DNA from: Neobacillus sp. WH10
Lineage (GTDB): Bacteria > Bacillota > Bacilli > Bacillales > Cytobacillaceae
Length of the DNA: 64,000 nucleotides
Reading direction: 5' to 3'
Assembly: GCF_030123405.1 (NCBI RefSeq)
Contig: NZ_CP126110.1
Coordinates: 4,278,001-4,342,000, forward strand
Shown: piece after piece, positions 22,621 to 31,308 of the stretch
Layout of the letters: every line of letters starts with the position of its first letter
Numbering within the stretch: the first letter of the stretch is position 1
Program-made: the position numbers and the translations under genes
Notes under the pieces: model-generated
Database searches by the model: none
What the model saw: only the letters and a program-made list of their open reading frames with translations
What the model was told of the DNA's origin: nothing

Positions 22621-23625
22621 TCAAACTAGTAAAAACCCTTGTTTCAATGGATCCCTTGGGTCGACAACAAATTGATGGAATCCTGTAATAAATGCCTGAC
22701 CTGTAACCTTTGGAACAATCGCTTCATATTCGGCTACCTTTGTCCTTGACAGCACTTCTCCAACGAATTGTCCATCTGTAATACACTCATGGACGAAGCT
22801 CTCGCCTTCTTTTAAAACACCTTGTTCTACTAGAGTCGCGAGCCTTGCTGAAGTGCCAGTACCGCATGGGGAACGATCTACTTGCTCATCCGCAAAGATA
22901 GTTACATTCCGCAAGTCTGCATCTTTACCCTTTGGTTGGTCAGAAAAAATAACCCCATATATTCCTTTTAAATCCTGCTCAAATGGATGACTCACTTCCA
23001 TATTTCTTTCAATGTAATGTTTGATTTTACTACCCCATGTTTGAATAGCGGGTAAATCATTGTAATTAACTTTTAATCCAACAGCTAGACTATTCACCAC
23101 TGCATAAAATGCTCCCCCAAAAGCAATATCGACCTGAAATTCAAGGCCATCAATTTTCACTGGAAAATCTTTTTTAAATACAAAGGAAGGTACGTTTTCA
23201 AATGAAACAGATTCAACTTGGTTTCCATTGTGCTTTGCATAGGCGATAACCTCCCCAGCAGGGCTATCAATAATAAATTTATGTTTGCCTCCTGTCAAAT
23301 CGAACATACCCGTTTCAATTCCATATGTGACAGCAGCAACAATACCATGACCACACATCGTACTCCATCCTTCATTATGCATAAATAACACACCGAAGTC
23401 GGCATATGGACTTGCCGGAGGCGTAATAATACAACCATACATACCATGGTGTCCGCGCGGTTCATACATCAGAACCTCGCGAAGATGGTCCAAATGCTCC
23501 ATGCAGTATGCCCGCCTTTCCAATTGGGTGCTTCCATTTATTTCAGGTAATCCTCCGGTAATAATACGCAATGGTTCTCCGTACACATGCATATCAACTG
23601 TAGTGTACATTTTAGTAAAGTTCAT
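22621..23625 (-). CDS. Proline racemase/hydroxyproline epimerase family protein (copy 1)
   Basis: 334 residues. Both catalytic cysteines of the racemase/epimerase class are present: C91 in STMCGHGIVA and C254 in DRSPCGTGTSA. So it should be a two-base racemase or epimerase and not the trans-3-hydroxyproline dehydratase class, in which one cysteine is replaced. Acts on a proline-type amino acid such as 4-hydroxyproline (2-epimerisation) or proline. ATG with GGAGGG upstream. It heads a short transcription unit with the reductase and the peptidase. One of three family members in this island; the substrate split between them cannot be read from sequence. Confidence 0.9.
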   Translation of the reverse strand: MNFTKMYTTVDMHVYGEPLRIITGGLPEINGSTQLERRAYCMEHLDHLREVLMYEPRGHHGMYGCIITPPASPYADFGVLFMHNEGWSTMCGHGIVAAVTYGIETGMFDLTGGKHKFIIDSPAGEVIAYAKHNGNQVESVSFENVPSFVFKKDFPVKIDGLEFQVDIAFGGAFYAVVNSLAVGLKVNYNDLPAIQTWGSKIKHYIERNMEVSHPFEQDLKGIYGVIFSDQPKGKDADLRNVTIFADEQVDRSPCGTGTSARLATLVEQGVLKEGESFVHECITDGQFVGEVLSRTKVAEYEAIVPKVTGQAFITGFHQFVVDPRDPLKQGFLLV

Positions 23626-23772
23626 ATTCTTTGTCCCTCCAAATTTTCGTTACGATCTTTAGTTTTTTAGGAATATTCTGTCTAATTTCAAGGTACTTCA
23701 GCTCTAAGATAAAAAGGTTGTCCTTGTGCATTTATATCTTGTAATAGTATGAATTACTTGGATATCAAATCT

Positions 23773-25242
23773 TTAACCGATTGATCTCTTATCTTTAGAA
23801 GAAGCGTTCTCTTTACATTTCTCTTCCCAAAAATCAGCACCGCTTATGCCAACTTTAATTGGATCGAAAACTGGATCTTTTCCGGCCTTTTTCTGGGTTT
23901 CATAATCTTTTAGTACCTTTAAAGTCGGTTTGGTGAGAAGTAGAATGGCTAAAAGACTGAGCCATGCCATAGAACCAAATCCTATATCCCCGAGAGCCCA
24001 CATCATAGATGCCGAATAGACACTGCCAACAAAGGTCATGATTAGCATCACGATCTTAAGGGCCGTTTTCAACCAAGGCAACTCTCGCTTTCCACTTAAA
24101 TAAACTAGCGTCGTTTCAGCAATATAATAATAGGCCATCAAGGTGGTAAAGGCGAAGAAAAAGATAGCAATGGAGACAAACGCAGGACCAAACCCCGGTA
24201 AAACCGTTTCAACCGCCAACTGAGTATACGCAGGACCTGCTTCAACATTAGCCAATGGTTGAACTATTGGGTCTTTTCCTTCAGGAGTAACGTTATACAT
24301 GCCCGTTACAAGAATCATTAATGCAGTTGCCGAACAAACGACGATTGTATCGATATAGACAGAAAAAGCCTGTACTAATCCTTGTTTTGCAGGATGTGAA
24401 ACTTCAGCTGCTGCGGAACTGTAGGTTGCTTCACCGCAACCGGCAACATTGGAAAAAATAGCTCTCCTAACTCCCCAAGCAATTGCCGTACCTACAATTC
24501 CCCCAAAGACTTGATCCGTTCCAAATGCACTAGAGAAGATTAATGAAAACATTTCAGGAACTTTATCATAATTTATACCCAAAACGATGAAAGTAACTGC
24601 TACATAGCCTACTGCCATAAATGGAACAATGGTTTGCGAAACACTGGCTATTCGCTTTACTCCTCCAAAGATTATAGCTCCGAGTAAAACAACCAAGAAA
24701 ATACCGGTAACCGACTTATTTAGACCAAAAGCATTTTCCATTCCTGCTGCAATGCTATTTGCTTGAACGCCAGGTGTTAAAAATCCATATGAGATCGTAA
24801 CAACAATGGCCATTATGACTGCAAACCACTTAAGCTTTAACCCTTTTTCGATAAAATATGGGGTTCCCCCTCGATATTCATTTCCAACTCTACTTTTATA
24901 TACTTGGGCAAGAGTTGACTCGATAAATGCACTGGCACCTCCTAAAAGCGCCATTACCCACATCCAAAAAACTGCACCCGGTCCTCCATAGGCGATGGCA
25001 GTTGCCACACCGGCAATATTCCCGACCCCAACACGACCTGACAATGCTAAACAAAATGCCTGAAATGATGATATTCCTGAATCAGAACTCTTACCTTCGA
25101 ACAGCAATGTAATCATTTCTTTAAAATATCTTATTTGAACAAATCGTGTTGCAATTGAGAAAAACAAACCTGCACCTAGTGCAAAGATGACCAGTCCTGT
25201 ACCCCACACATGACCTACTAACCAATTAATTATTTCTTCCAT
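23773..25242 (-). CDS. AGCS-family sodium:amino-acid symporter
   Basis: 489 residues, about 10-11 membrane segments. Family motifs are GLFFSIATRFVQIRYFKEM near the start, FCLALSGRVGVGNIAGVATAIAYGGPGAVFWMWV, and SNVAGCGEATYSSAAAEVSHPAKQG. AGCS transporters usually import alanine, glycine or related small amino acids with sodium. Its place between the aldehyde dehydrogenase and a proline racemase suggests uptake of hydroxyproline or proline here (inference). ATG preceded by GGGGGGAATT. It is separated from the upstream dehydrogenase by 246 bp with a terminator-like hairpin, so it may have its own promoter. Confidence 0.92.
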   Translation of the reverse strand: MEEIINWLVGHVWGTGLVIFALGAGLFFSIATRFVQIRYFKEMITLLFEGKSSDSGISSFQAFCLALSGRVGVGNIAGVATAIAYGGPGAVFWMWVMALLGGASAFIESTLAQVYKSRVGNEYRGGTPYFIEKGLKLKWFAVIMAIVVTISYGFLTPGVQANSIAAGMENAFGLNKSVTGIFLVVLLGAIIFGGVKRIASVSQTIVPFMAVGYVAVTFIVLGINYDKVPEMFSLIFSSAFGTDQVFGGIVGTAIAWGVRRAIFSNVAGCGEATYSSAAAEVSHPAKQGLVQAFSVYIDTIVVCSATALMILVTGMYNVTPEGKDPIVQPLANVEAGPAYTQLAVETVLPGFGPAFVSIAIFFFAFTTLMAYYYIAETTLVYLSGKRELPWLKTALKIVMLIMTFVGSVYSASMMWALGDIGFGSMAWLSLLAILLLTKPTLKVLKDYETQKKAGKDPVFDPIKVGISGADFWEEKCKENASSKDKRSIG

Positions 25243-25367
25243 CTAGTAATTCCCCCCAAAACTCAATGTTTTAATACTGAATATTCAAAAAATAATTTCT
25301 GCAATTTTCCCTATAATGCTAGGAATAAGGTGAAAACCGATATTTATTTAACTCCTTAAAGAAATGA

Positions 25368-25423
25368 GTGATAAAAAAGGAAGGAAATACTCTAGAAGGG
25401 AGCCCACTATCCTTTTTTACCAC
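25368..25423 (-). terminator. Terminator-like hairpin between dehydrogenase and symporter
   Basis: On the minus strand GTGGTAAAAAAGGA pairs with TCCTTTTTTATCAC (14 bp) around a 28-nt loop. The U-run is inside the stem, so this may be an attenuator or partial terminator rather than a full stop. Confidence 0.5.
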
Positions 25424-25488
25424 ACACTCTGTTTCCTCATTACTATTCTATCTATTTGAATATAGTAAATAATTGTTTTTATTTTATA

Positions 25489-26973
25489 TTACTTTATATT
25501 TACCCAAACACTCTTCACTTCTGTATAGTTATCAAGTGCATAAGATCCCATTTCGCGTCCAATACCAGATTGTTTATAACCGCCAAAGGCTGCAGCTGGA
25601 TCTTCTAAATTGTAATCATTAATCCAGACAGTTCCAGCTTTTAGTTTGTTTGATACTTTGTGCGCTGTTTTTATATCTTTTGTCCATACACCTGCCGCAA
25701 GTCCATATGGAGTTTTATTGGCCCGTTCAATGACTTCTTCCACCGTGTCAAAAGGCAGAACAACAACAACTGGACCAAAGATTTCTTCTTTGGCAATCAC
25801 CATGTCGTCTGTAACATCTGCAAAAACAGTTGGCTGTACAAAATACCCCTTATCTGATGATGTACTCCCTCCAGCGACAACTCTTGCCCCTTCCTCTTGT
25901 CCTTTTTCTATAAAGCTAAGCACACGTTCAAATTGCTTTTTGGAAACAAGTGGACCCATTTCAGTTTCCTTATCCATTCCCGGACCAAGTTTAACATTGT
26001 TTGCCAAACCAGCCAATTCTTCTACTACTCGTTCATAATGCTTTCGATGAACAAAAACACGAGAACCTGCACTGCAATTTTGTCCATGATTGTACATGAT
26101 TCCGTTAAATGCACCAGGGATAGCTTCTTCTAAATCTGCATCTTCCAAAATAATGTTTGGCGACTTGCCGCCAAGCTCTAATGTAATATTTTTAATCGTT
26201 TCTGCTGCTTGGCGCATAATATACTTGCCCGTTGCTGTAGAACCTGTAAAAGCTACTTTATCAATATCGTGATGATTGACAATGGCTGCTCCTGCTGATG
26301 GTCCGAATCCAGGTACGATGTTGACAACGCCGGCAGGGAAGCCGGCTTCTTGAATAAGTTTAGCGGCATATAAAATCGATAACGGAGTTTGCTCGGCAGG
26401 TTTTAAAATAATCGTGCAGCCTGTCGCAAGTGCAGCTCCCATTTTCCACGAAGCCATCGTTAACGGATAGTTCCATGGAATAATTTGACCAACAACACCA
26501 ACTGGTTCGTGCCTTGTATAGTTTAAATAATCTTTTGAAATTGGAACCGTCTGACCAAGGATTTTCGTTGCCCAACCTGCGTAATATCGAAATTGCTCTA
26601 CTGTTGCCGGAATGTCGTCGGCTAAAGCCACATGATATGGCTTCCCATTGTCCAATGCCTCTAATTGGGCTAGTTCTTCCCTATGTTCCTCAATTAAATC
26701 AGCAAATTTGTAAATTAAACGCGCTCTTTCTGCCGCACTCAGATCAGGCCACTGACCTGATTCAAAGGCCCGGCGTGCAGCTTTAACGGCTAAATCAATG
26801 TCATATTCCTCGGCCTCGCTTACAACTGCAAGCACCTCTTCAGTAGCTGGGTTCAACGTTTCAAATGTTTTCCCGCTTACAGAAGGGACAAATTTCCCAT
26901 CAATATAAAGCTCAATTTTTCCTTCCAAAAATTCTTTCACTTTTGGTTTCAACTCAATTTGTGTTGTTAACAT
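25489..26973 (-). CDS. NAD(P)-dependent aldehyde dehydrogenase (probable 2-oxoglutarate semialdehyde dehydrogenase)
   Basis: 494 residues, standard ALDH superfamily. Catalytic C300 in NHGQNCSAGSRVF, general base E266 in TLELGGKSPN, N168 in PWNYPL, and a cofactor loop FTGSTATGK. By itself the sequence resembles broad betaine/2,5-dioxovalerate-type dehydrogenases. Directly downstream of a DapA-like deaminase and hydroxyproline epimerases, it most likely oxidises 2-oxoglutarate semialdehyde (2,5-dioxopentanoate) to 2-oxoglutarate, the last step of hydroxyproline degradation (inference). ATG preceded by AGGGGGAG. Confidence 0.9.
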   Translation of the reverse strand: MLTTQIELKPKVKEFLEGKIELYIDGKFVPSVSGKTFETLNPATEEVLAVVSEAEEYDIDLAVKAARRAFESGQWPDLSAAERARLIYKFADLIEEHREELAQLEALDNGKPYHVALADDIPATVEQFRYYAGWATKILGQTVPISKDYLNYTRHEPVGVVGQIIPWNYPLTMASWKMGAALATGCTIILKPAEQTPLSILYAAKLIQEAGFPAGVVNIVPGFGPSAGAAIVNHHDIDKVAFTGSTATGKYIMRQAAETIKNITLELGGKSPNIILEDADLEEAIPGAFNGIMYNHGQNCSAGSRVFVHRKHYERVVEELAGLANNVKLGPGMDKETEMGPLVSKKQFERVLSFIEKGQEEGARVVAGGSTSSDKGYFVQPTVFADVTDDMVIAKEEIFGPVVVVLPFDTVEEVIERANKTPYGLAAGVWTKDIKTAHKVSNKLKAGTVWINDYNLEDPAAAFGGYKQSGIGREMGSYALDNYTEVKSVWVNIK

Positions 26974-27031
26974 GACATCTCCCCCTAGAAATTTTATTTA
27001 TACAGGTGACTTCCCCCTGTACTATTCCTTT

Positions 27032-27931
27032 TTAAACTAGTGAAACCGCGGTTAAATTCGTTAAAATTTCTTTCAGTTTTTGATCTTCTTCCGATGTCAA
27101 TCCTAAACGCGGGCAGCGGGCTGGCCCACCTGCCTGGCCAAGGAGATCCATTGCACGTTTAACAATTTGCACATATTTTCCTGAGCCCTCAAGGAATGCA
27201 CATAGCGGTAAAATTTGATCGTTAATGGTCCATGCTTTTTCTAACTCACCTTTTTGGAAATGATTGAACATGTCCGTCACAAGCTGTGGCACGATATTCC
27301 CTGCAACCGAAATCCAACCGGTTGCACCGACAAAATAGGATTCCATGACCAATTCCTCTGATCCGCAGAATACTTCAAATTCCCCATTCCCTTGTCTTGC
27401 CAAATCTCTTGCTTTGCGGATATCACCGCTTGATTCCTTAATGTGAGTAACTTTCTCGCAGTCTCTTCCGATCCTTAGCATCAATTCTGTACTCATATCC
27501 ACTCCGGAGGTAAATGGATTGTTATAAAGCATAATCGGCATATTTACTACGTTTGACACTTCTTTATAATGGAAGTAAATTTCTTCTTCCTTCGGTTTAC
27601 AATAATAAGAGTTAATAATCAGTGCACAATCGGCCCCATTGGCTTCAGCTTGTTTCGTGTTCTCAATGGTTTCCTTAGTTGTTTCCGCAGCTGTTCCAAC
27701 AATCACCGGAATCCGGCCGTTAATTTCTTTCATCACCACTTCGACCATTTGATATTTTTCTTCCTTTGTTAAACTGACAAATTCTCCAGTGCTGCCGTTA
27801 ATAACAATTCCCGCTACCCCTTGATTAACAAAGTAGTTGACATTATTTTTTACTCCACCCCAATCAACCTCCTGCTCTTTCGTCATCGGTGTAATTAATA
27901 CTGGATAAGCTCCTCTAATGGTTGTCATCAT
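27032..27931 (-). CDS. DapA/NAL-family protein, probable pyrroline-4-hydroxy-2-carboxylate deaminase
   Basis: 299 residues, class I aldolase-fold family of dihydrodipicolinate synthase and N-acetylneuraminate lyase. Schiff-base lysine K165 in VTHIKESSGD and Y136 in IMLYNNPF are present; NGSTGEFVSL is the phosphate/carboxylate loop. In hydroxyproline catabolism a member of this family deaminates and dehydrates delta1-pyrroline-4-hydroxy-2-carboxylate to 2-oxoglutarate semialdehyde (established for Pseudomonas and rhizobial pathways). The flanking epimerases and dehydrogenase make that the best call. A housekeeping DapA is less likely because no lysine-pathway genes are nearby. ATG after AGGAGGAAATT. 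Confidence 0.87.
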   Translation of the reverse strand: MMTTIRGAYPVLITPMTKEQEVDWGGVKNNVNYFVNQGVAGIVINGSTGEFVSLTKEEKYQMVEVVMKEINGRIPVIVGTAAETTKETIENTKQAEANGADCALIINSYYCKPKEEEIYFHYKEVSNVVNMPIMLYNNPFTSGVDMSTELMLRIGRDCEKVTHIKESSGDIRKARDLARQGNGEFEVFCGSEELVMESYFVGATGWISVAGNIVPQLVTDMFNHFQKGELEKAWTINDQILPLCAFLEGSGKYVQIVKRAMDLLGQAGGPARCPRLGLTSEEDQKLKEILTNLTAVSLV

Positions 27932-27981
27932 AATTTCCTCCTCATATTTTTTATGGATTCTATTTCACTAGTAAAATCAAA

Positions 27982-28935
27982 CTATTTTAATAAAAATCCT
28001 GCTGCTAAAGGATCTGTGGGATCTAAAATAAATGTTTGCATACCTGTAATGAAGCCTCGACTTGTCATTACAAATTGATAACTTGATTCTTTTGGGGAAA
28101 TCGCTGTCATTTCTAGTTCACTTCCAAAAATACTTTCATTTATAAGTGATCCCTCTACGGGAACTCTTCCATTAGAAAGTAAGCTTGCATAACAAGCGAG
28201 TGTCGGTCCAAAGCCTGGTGACCGGACAATATAGCAGTCATTACGGAAAGTAATGGTTTTAATATGTCTTTCTTCTATTGCGGCATCATCTAATAAAATG
28301 ACACCTTTTACGGGTATTTTTGTATCTAGAGCCTGGATTACTGTTTGTCCCCATTTGTTCAAATCAGCTAGTTCCTCAGCTTGAATATTTATAGGAATAT
28401 CCCGTTTCTGAAATACGGCATATAATTGATCTGATTGAACAAGTGAAAACTTTGTTTTTAAATGAGGATTGGATAAAGGAAAGTCTGTATCCACCACATG
28501 ACATAAGTCGCTTTCCAGCTTTACAGAAACAACTTCTTCCTTCTCCATGATGGCGGTAACCGGAATTACACCCTTAACCGTTTCAATTTTGTATTTACTA
28601 GATTCTTTTTTCTTTAGATGCCCGCACTCCAGTAAAGCTGTCATAACCGCAACGATACCACCATAATGTACCGGTACTGTCCCTTCATGATTGAAAAATA
28701 CTACCGCTGCATTCGCCCCCCGGTTAATCGGCGGAACAACAAGACAGCCGTTTAATCCAGCAAATCCACGCGGTTCATTTAATAACAGATTTATCTCCTC
28801 TTGAAAGGCTGCCGGAAATTTTTCATCTAGCTCTTTAAGAGATTGATATTGGATCAATGGTACGTTCTGAATAATCCGGAATGCCTCTCCAGCAACATGA
28901 ACATCTATGGTTGAGTAAGCCTTTTCAATTCTCAT
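27982..28935 (-). CDS. Proline racemase-family homologue lacking both catalytic cysteines (copy 2)
   Basis: 317 residues, clearly of the racemase fold (IDVHVAGEAFRIIQ, LLNEPRGFAGLNGCLVVPP, and a C-terminal GFITGMQTFILDPTDPLAAGFLL matching its neighbours). The active-site positions are changed: MCGHD of copy 3 aligns with VHYGG (His90 in place of Cys), and SPCGTGT aligns with SPGFGPT (Gly241 in place of Cys). It therefore cannot work as a standard two-cysteine racemase. Its start overlaps the copy 3 stop by ATGA. It may be a partner subunit, a dehydratase-like enzyme with new chemistry, or a decaying duplicate. The frame is intact and the ribosome site good. Confidence 0.88.
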   Translation of the reverse strand: MRIEKAYSTIDVHVAGEAFRIIQNVPLIQYQSLKELDEKFPAAFQEEINLLLNEPRGFAGLNGCLVVPPINRGANAAVVFFNHEGTVPVHYGGIVAVMTALLECGHLKKKESSKYKIETVKGVIPVTAIMEKEEVVSVKLESDLCHVVDTDFPLSNPHLKTKFSLVQSDQLYAVFQKRDIPINIQAEELADLNKWGQTVIQALDTKIPVKGVILLDDAAIEERHIKTITFRNDCYIVRSPGFGPTLACYASLLSNGRVPVEGSLINESIFGSELEMTAISPKESSYQFVMTSRGFITGMQTFILDPTDPLAAGFLLK

Positions 28936-29972
28936 TTCATGTCCTCCGTTTCATGTTCTTGCATGGGGGGAATGAGCAAAAACCCTTCTTTCAGCGGATC
29001 TTCCTCATGGTAAAAGAAACGGTGCATCCCCATTAGCCAAGCAGATCCTATAATTCTCGTAGTCACTGCCTCAATCCCTTCTACACTGGTCGTTTCCAAG
29101 ACAGTTCCGCGAAATATGGAACCTACAATACTTTCATGGACAAATTCTTCTCCAATAGCAATTTGTCCCTTGGAGTATAGAACAGCTAGCTTGGCAGAAG
29201 TTCCTGTACCACATGGTGAACGGTCAATCCCTCCGGGAGGAACAATCACGGTATTTTTTACATCTGCTTGTTCATGTGTTGGTTCGGTAAAGAATTCCAC
29301 ATGAGTTAAGCCGCGAATAAACGAATATTTTGGGTGAACAATATCGGTTTTATCATTAATGGCATTTCGAATCGTAATCGCCTTATCAATGATGGTTGAA
29401 GCATTCTCAGGCTGTAGTTCTAATCCGACCGATTTCGCATCGATAATCGCGTAAAAATTCCCACCATATGCAATGTCGGCATCTACCAGTCCAATTCCTT
29501 CAACCTCAACAGAAACACTTTTTAATAAGAAGGCAGGGATATTACAGAAGGAAACCTCTTTAGCCTTCCCGCCTTCTACCAAAATATCAACTTCCACAAG
29601 CCCCGCAGGTGTATCCAGCTTTAAGGAAGTGACCGGCTCCTGAACAGGAATCAGGCCCGATTCTACTAAGGCCGTACAAACGCCAATGGTATCATGCCCA
29701 CACATTGGCAAGTAGCCGCCGGTTTCAATATAAATCACACCGATATCAGCATCCGGATGGCATGGTTCCGTTAGTAATGCTCCGGACATCACATCATGTC
29801 CTCTCGGTTCGTTCATTAACAGCTTGCGAATCCAATCATACTCCTTTTTCATATAGAGCATTTTTTCAGACATTGTTTCTCCTATAAGAGTAGGGAGACC
29901 GCTGATCACGGTCCGCGTCGGATTCCCGCCTGTGTGTGTATCAATTGTCGTAAATACTTTATGTGCCCTCAT
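28932..29972 (-). CDS. 4-hydroxyproline 2-epimerase/proline racemase family protein (copy 3)
   Basis: 346 residues, both catalytic cysteines present (C91 in LPMCGHDTIG, C254 in DRSPCGTGTSA). It directly follows the DadA-like oxidase (4-base overlap) and precedes the cysteine-less copy. By analogy with known hydroxyproline loci it should convert trans-4-hydroxy-L-proline to cis-4-hydroxy-D-proline, the substrate of the oxidase. Proline racemase activity cannot be excluded from sequence. Confidence 0.9.
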   Translation of the reverse strand: MRAHKVFTTIDTHTGGNPTRTVISGLPTLIGETMSEKMLYMKKEYDWIRKLLMNEPRGHDVMSGALLTEPCHPDADIGVIYIETGGYLPMCGHDTIGVCTALVESGLIPVQEPVTSLKLDTPAGLVEVDILVEGGKAKEVSFCNIPAFLLKSVSVEVEGIGLVDADIAYGGNFYAIIDAKSVGLELQPENASTIIDKAITIRNAINDKTDIVHPKYSFIRGLTHVEFFTEPTHEQADVKNTVIVPPGGIDRSPCGTGTSAKLAVLYSKGQIAIGEEFVHESIVGSIFRGTVLETTSVEGIEAVTTRIIGSAWLMGMHRFFYHEEDPLKEGFLLIPPMQEHETEDMK

Positions 29973-31141
29973 CTTGTTAACACCCTTTCCTTAAAACGAT
30001 CGTAACGAAGTGGTTCAACAGGAATGCAAGTTTCCTTTTCATTAATCAGTTCTTCCATAATCTTTCCGGTAACCGCAGCGAGACTAATTCCGTCCCCCTC
30101 ATGACCGGCAGCAATATAGAAATTAGGAATCTCCTCCACTCGTGAAACAATCGGTAAATGATCTTCCGTCCACGGTCTCAGTCCCGCGTAAGAGCGAATC
30201 ACCATCATGTCGGCCATTTTCGGATAAAACCGGATCGCACGATTGGCAATACATTTAATGATTTCATTGTTTACCTTGGTATTAAAACCAACAAATTCAC
30301 GGCTTGAGCCGATTAAGAAGTTTTGACTTTCCGTTGGTTCAAAAACAAGTGCTACCCCGTATTTTTCAGTCAAGGGATCCACATGACGTACTCCGCCGAA
30401 TTTGGAAATTAAGTAACCAAACTCCATAACTTTGCGGCACCCGACATGCTGTTGCCTTGAAGCAACGATGATATGTCCTTTTCTTGGTTTAATCGGTATC
30501 GAAAGGTTAACCATTTCACCTATCCTAGGTGCCCATACACCTGCTGCGTTAACTACATGATCAGCCGTAAATACCCCGTTTGACGTATGTACATTAAATG
30601 TACCGTTATTCTTTTTAATCTCCTTTACTTCGGTTTGCCGGAAAGCCTTCGTTCCTCTTTTCTTAGCATCCTCCAGCAAGGAAAATGCTAGAAGATAAGG
30701 ATTTACGGTTGAATCAGTCGCACATTCTAATCCTCCTAACAGGTCATCTGCAAAGTATGGCGACTCCTGCCGAATATCTTTACGATCCAGCATTCTAAAT
30801 GGCAAACCGGCAGCTTTTTGACGGTCCACCCATTTCTTTGCCGCCTCCATCTCATCATCCGACTCACAAACGAGGATGCTTCCCGGTGCACGATATTCAA
30901 AAGCATGTTCCAGCTCTCTGCTTAACTCATCTACTAAACGTTGACTTAACAAAGACATCTGGCTATCGAAACCGGGGTCTTTATCTATCGCCAAAATATT
31001 TCCATCACAGCGTGAAGATGTTCCACTAACAAATTCTCCTTTTTCAATAATGGTCACATCTCTACCAGACTTGGAGACATAATAGGCAATGGAACAGCCT
31101 ATAATTCCCCCGCCAATTACAAGGACGTCACAGTGTTTCAC
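29969..31141 (-). CDS. DadA/LhpB-like FAD-dependent D-amino-acid (hydroxyproline) dehydrogenase subunit
   Basis: 390 residues. Rossmann FAD motif at the N-terminus (DVLVIGGGIIGCSIAYYVSKSG), DAO-family C-terminal part (SYAGLRPWTEDHLPIVSR, YIAAGHEGDGISLAAVTGK). It corresponds to the beta subunit (HcnC/LhpB) of membrane-linked D-hydroxyproline dehydrogenases. The matching alpha and iron-sulfur subunits are encoded on the opposite strand at 33053-34895. First gene of the minus-strand operon, preceded by a perfect-looking sigma-54 promoter. ATG after GGGGGAAGAGG. Confidence 0.88.
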   Translation of the reverse strand: MKHCDVLVIGGGIIGCSIAYYVSKSGRDVTIIEKGEFVSGTSSRCDGNILAIDKDPGFDSQMSLLSQRLVDELSRELEHAFEYRAPGSILVCESDDEMEAAKKWVDRQKAAGLPFRMLDRKDIRQESPYFADDLLGGLECATDSTVNPYLLAFSLLEDAKKRGTKAFRQTEVKEIKKNNGTFNVHTSNGVFTADHVVNAAGVWAPRIGEMVNLSIPIKPRKGHIIVASRQQHVGCRKVMEFGYLISKFGGVRHVDPLTEKYGVALVFEPTESQNFLIGSSREFVGFNTKVNNEIIKCIANRAIRFYPKMADMMVIRSYAGLRPWTEDHLPIVSRVEEIPNFYIAAGHEGDGISLAAVTGKIMEELINEKETCIPVEPLRYDRFKERVLTR

Positions 31142-31182
31142 ATCCTCTTCCCCCTTTCGAAGCTAAATCTCATTTCTTATAT

Positions 31183-31199
31183 TGCAATAAATGTGCCAA
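31183..31199 (-). promoter_or_regulatory. Sigma-54 (-24/-12) promoter of the hydroxyproline operon
   Basis: On the minus strand TTGGCACATTTATTGCA: GG (-24) and GC (-12) exactly 10 bp apart, full match to the TGGCAC-N5-TTGC core. Lies 42 bp upstream of the DadA-like gene. Confidence 0.9.
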
Positions 31200-31256
31200 A
31201 AAAAATAAGCATGCACTTCTTTAAAAGTAGGAATATTTTAAATTTTTTGCCAACCG

Positions 31257-31276
31257 GTGTATAATTATTTATACAC
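31257..31276. promoter_or_regulatory. Palindromic operator/enhancer in the divergent region
   Basis: Perfect inverted repeat GTGTATAA-TTAT-TTATACAC. It is about 58 bp upstream of the sigma-54 promoter of the minus operon and 33 bp before the activator start, and overlaps a TATAAT hexamer. Probably the binding site of the adjacent activator, with autoregulation (inference). Confidence 0.7.
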
Positions 31277-31308
31277 TGTTAACCTTTTTATACATAAAGG
31301 AGGATATC

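Noticed and set aside
25243..25488. Sigma-54 promoter before the AGCS symporter
   Set aside because: A TTGCA box exists on minus, but no GG is found 10 bp upstream of its GC.
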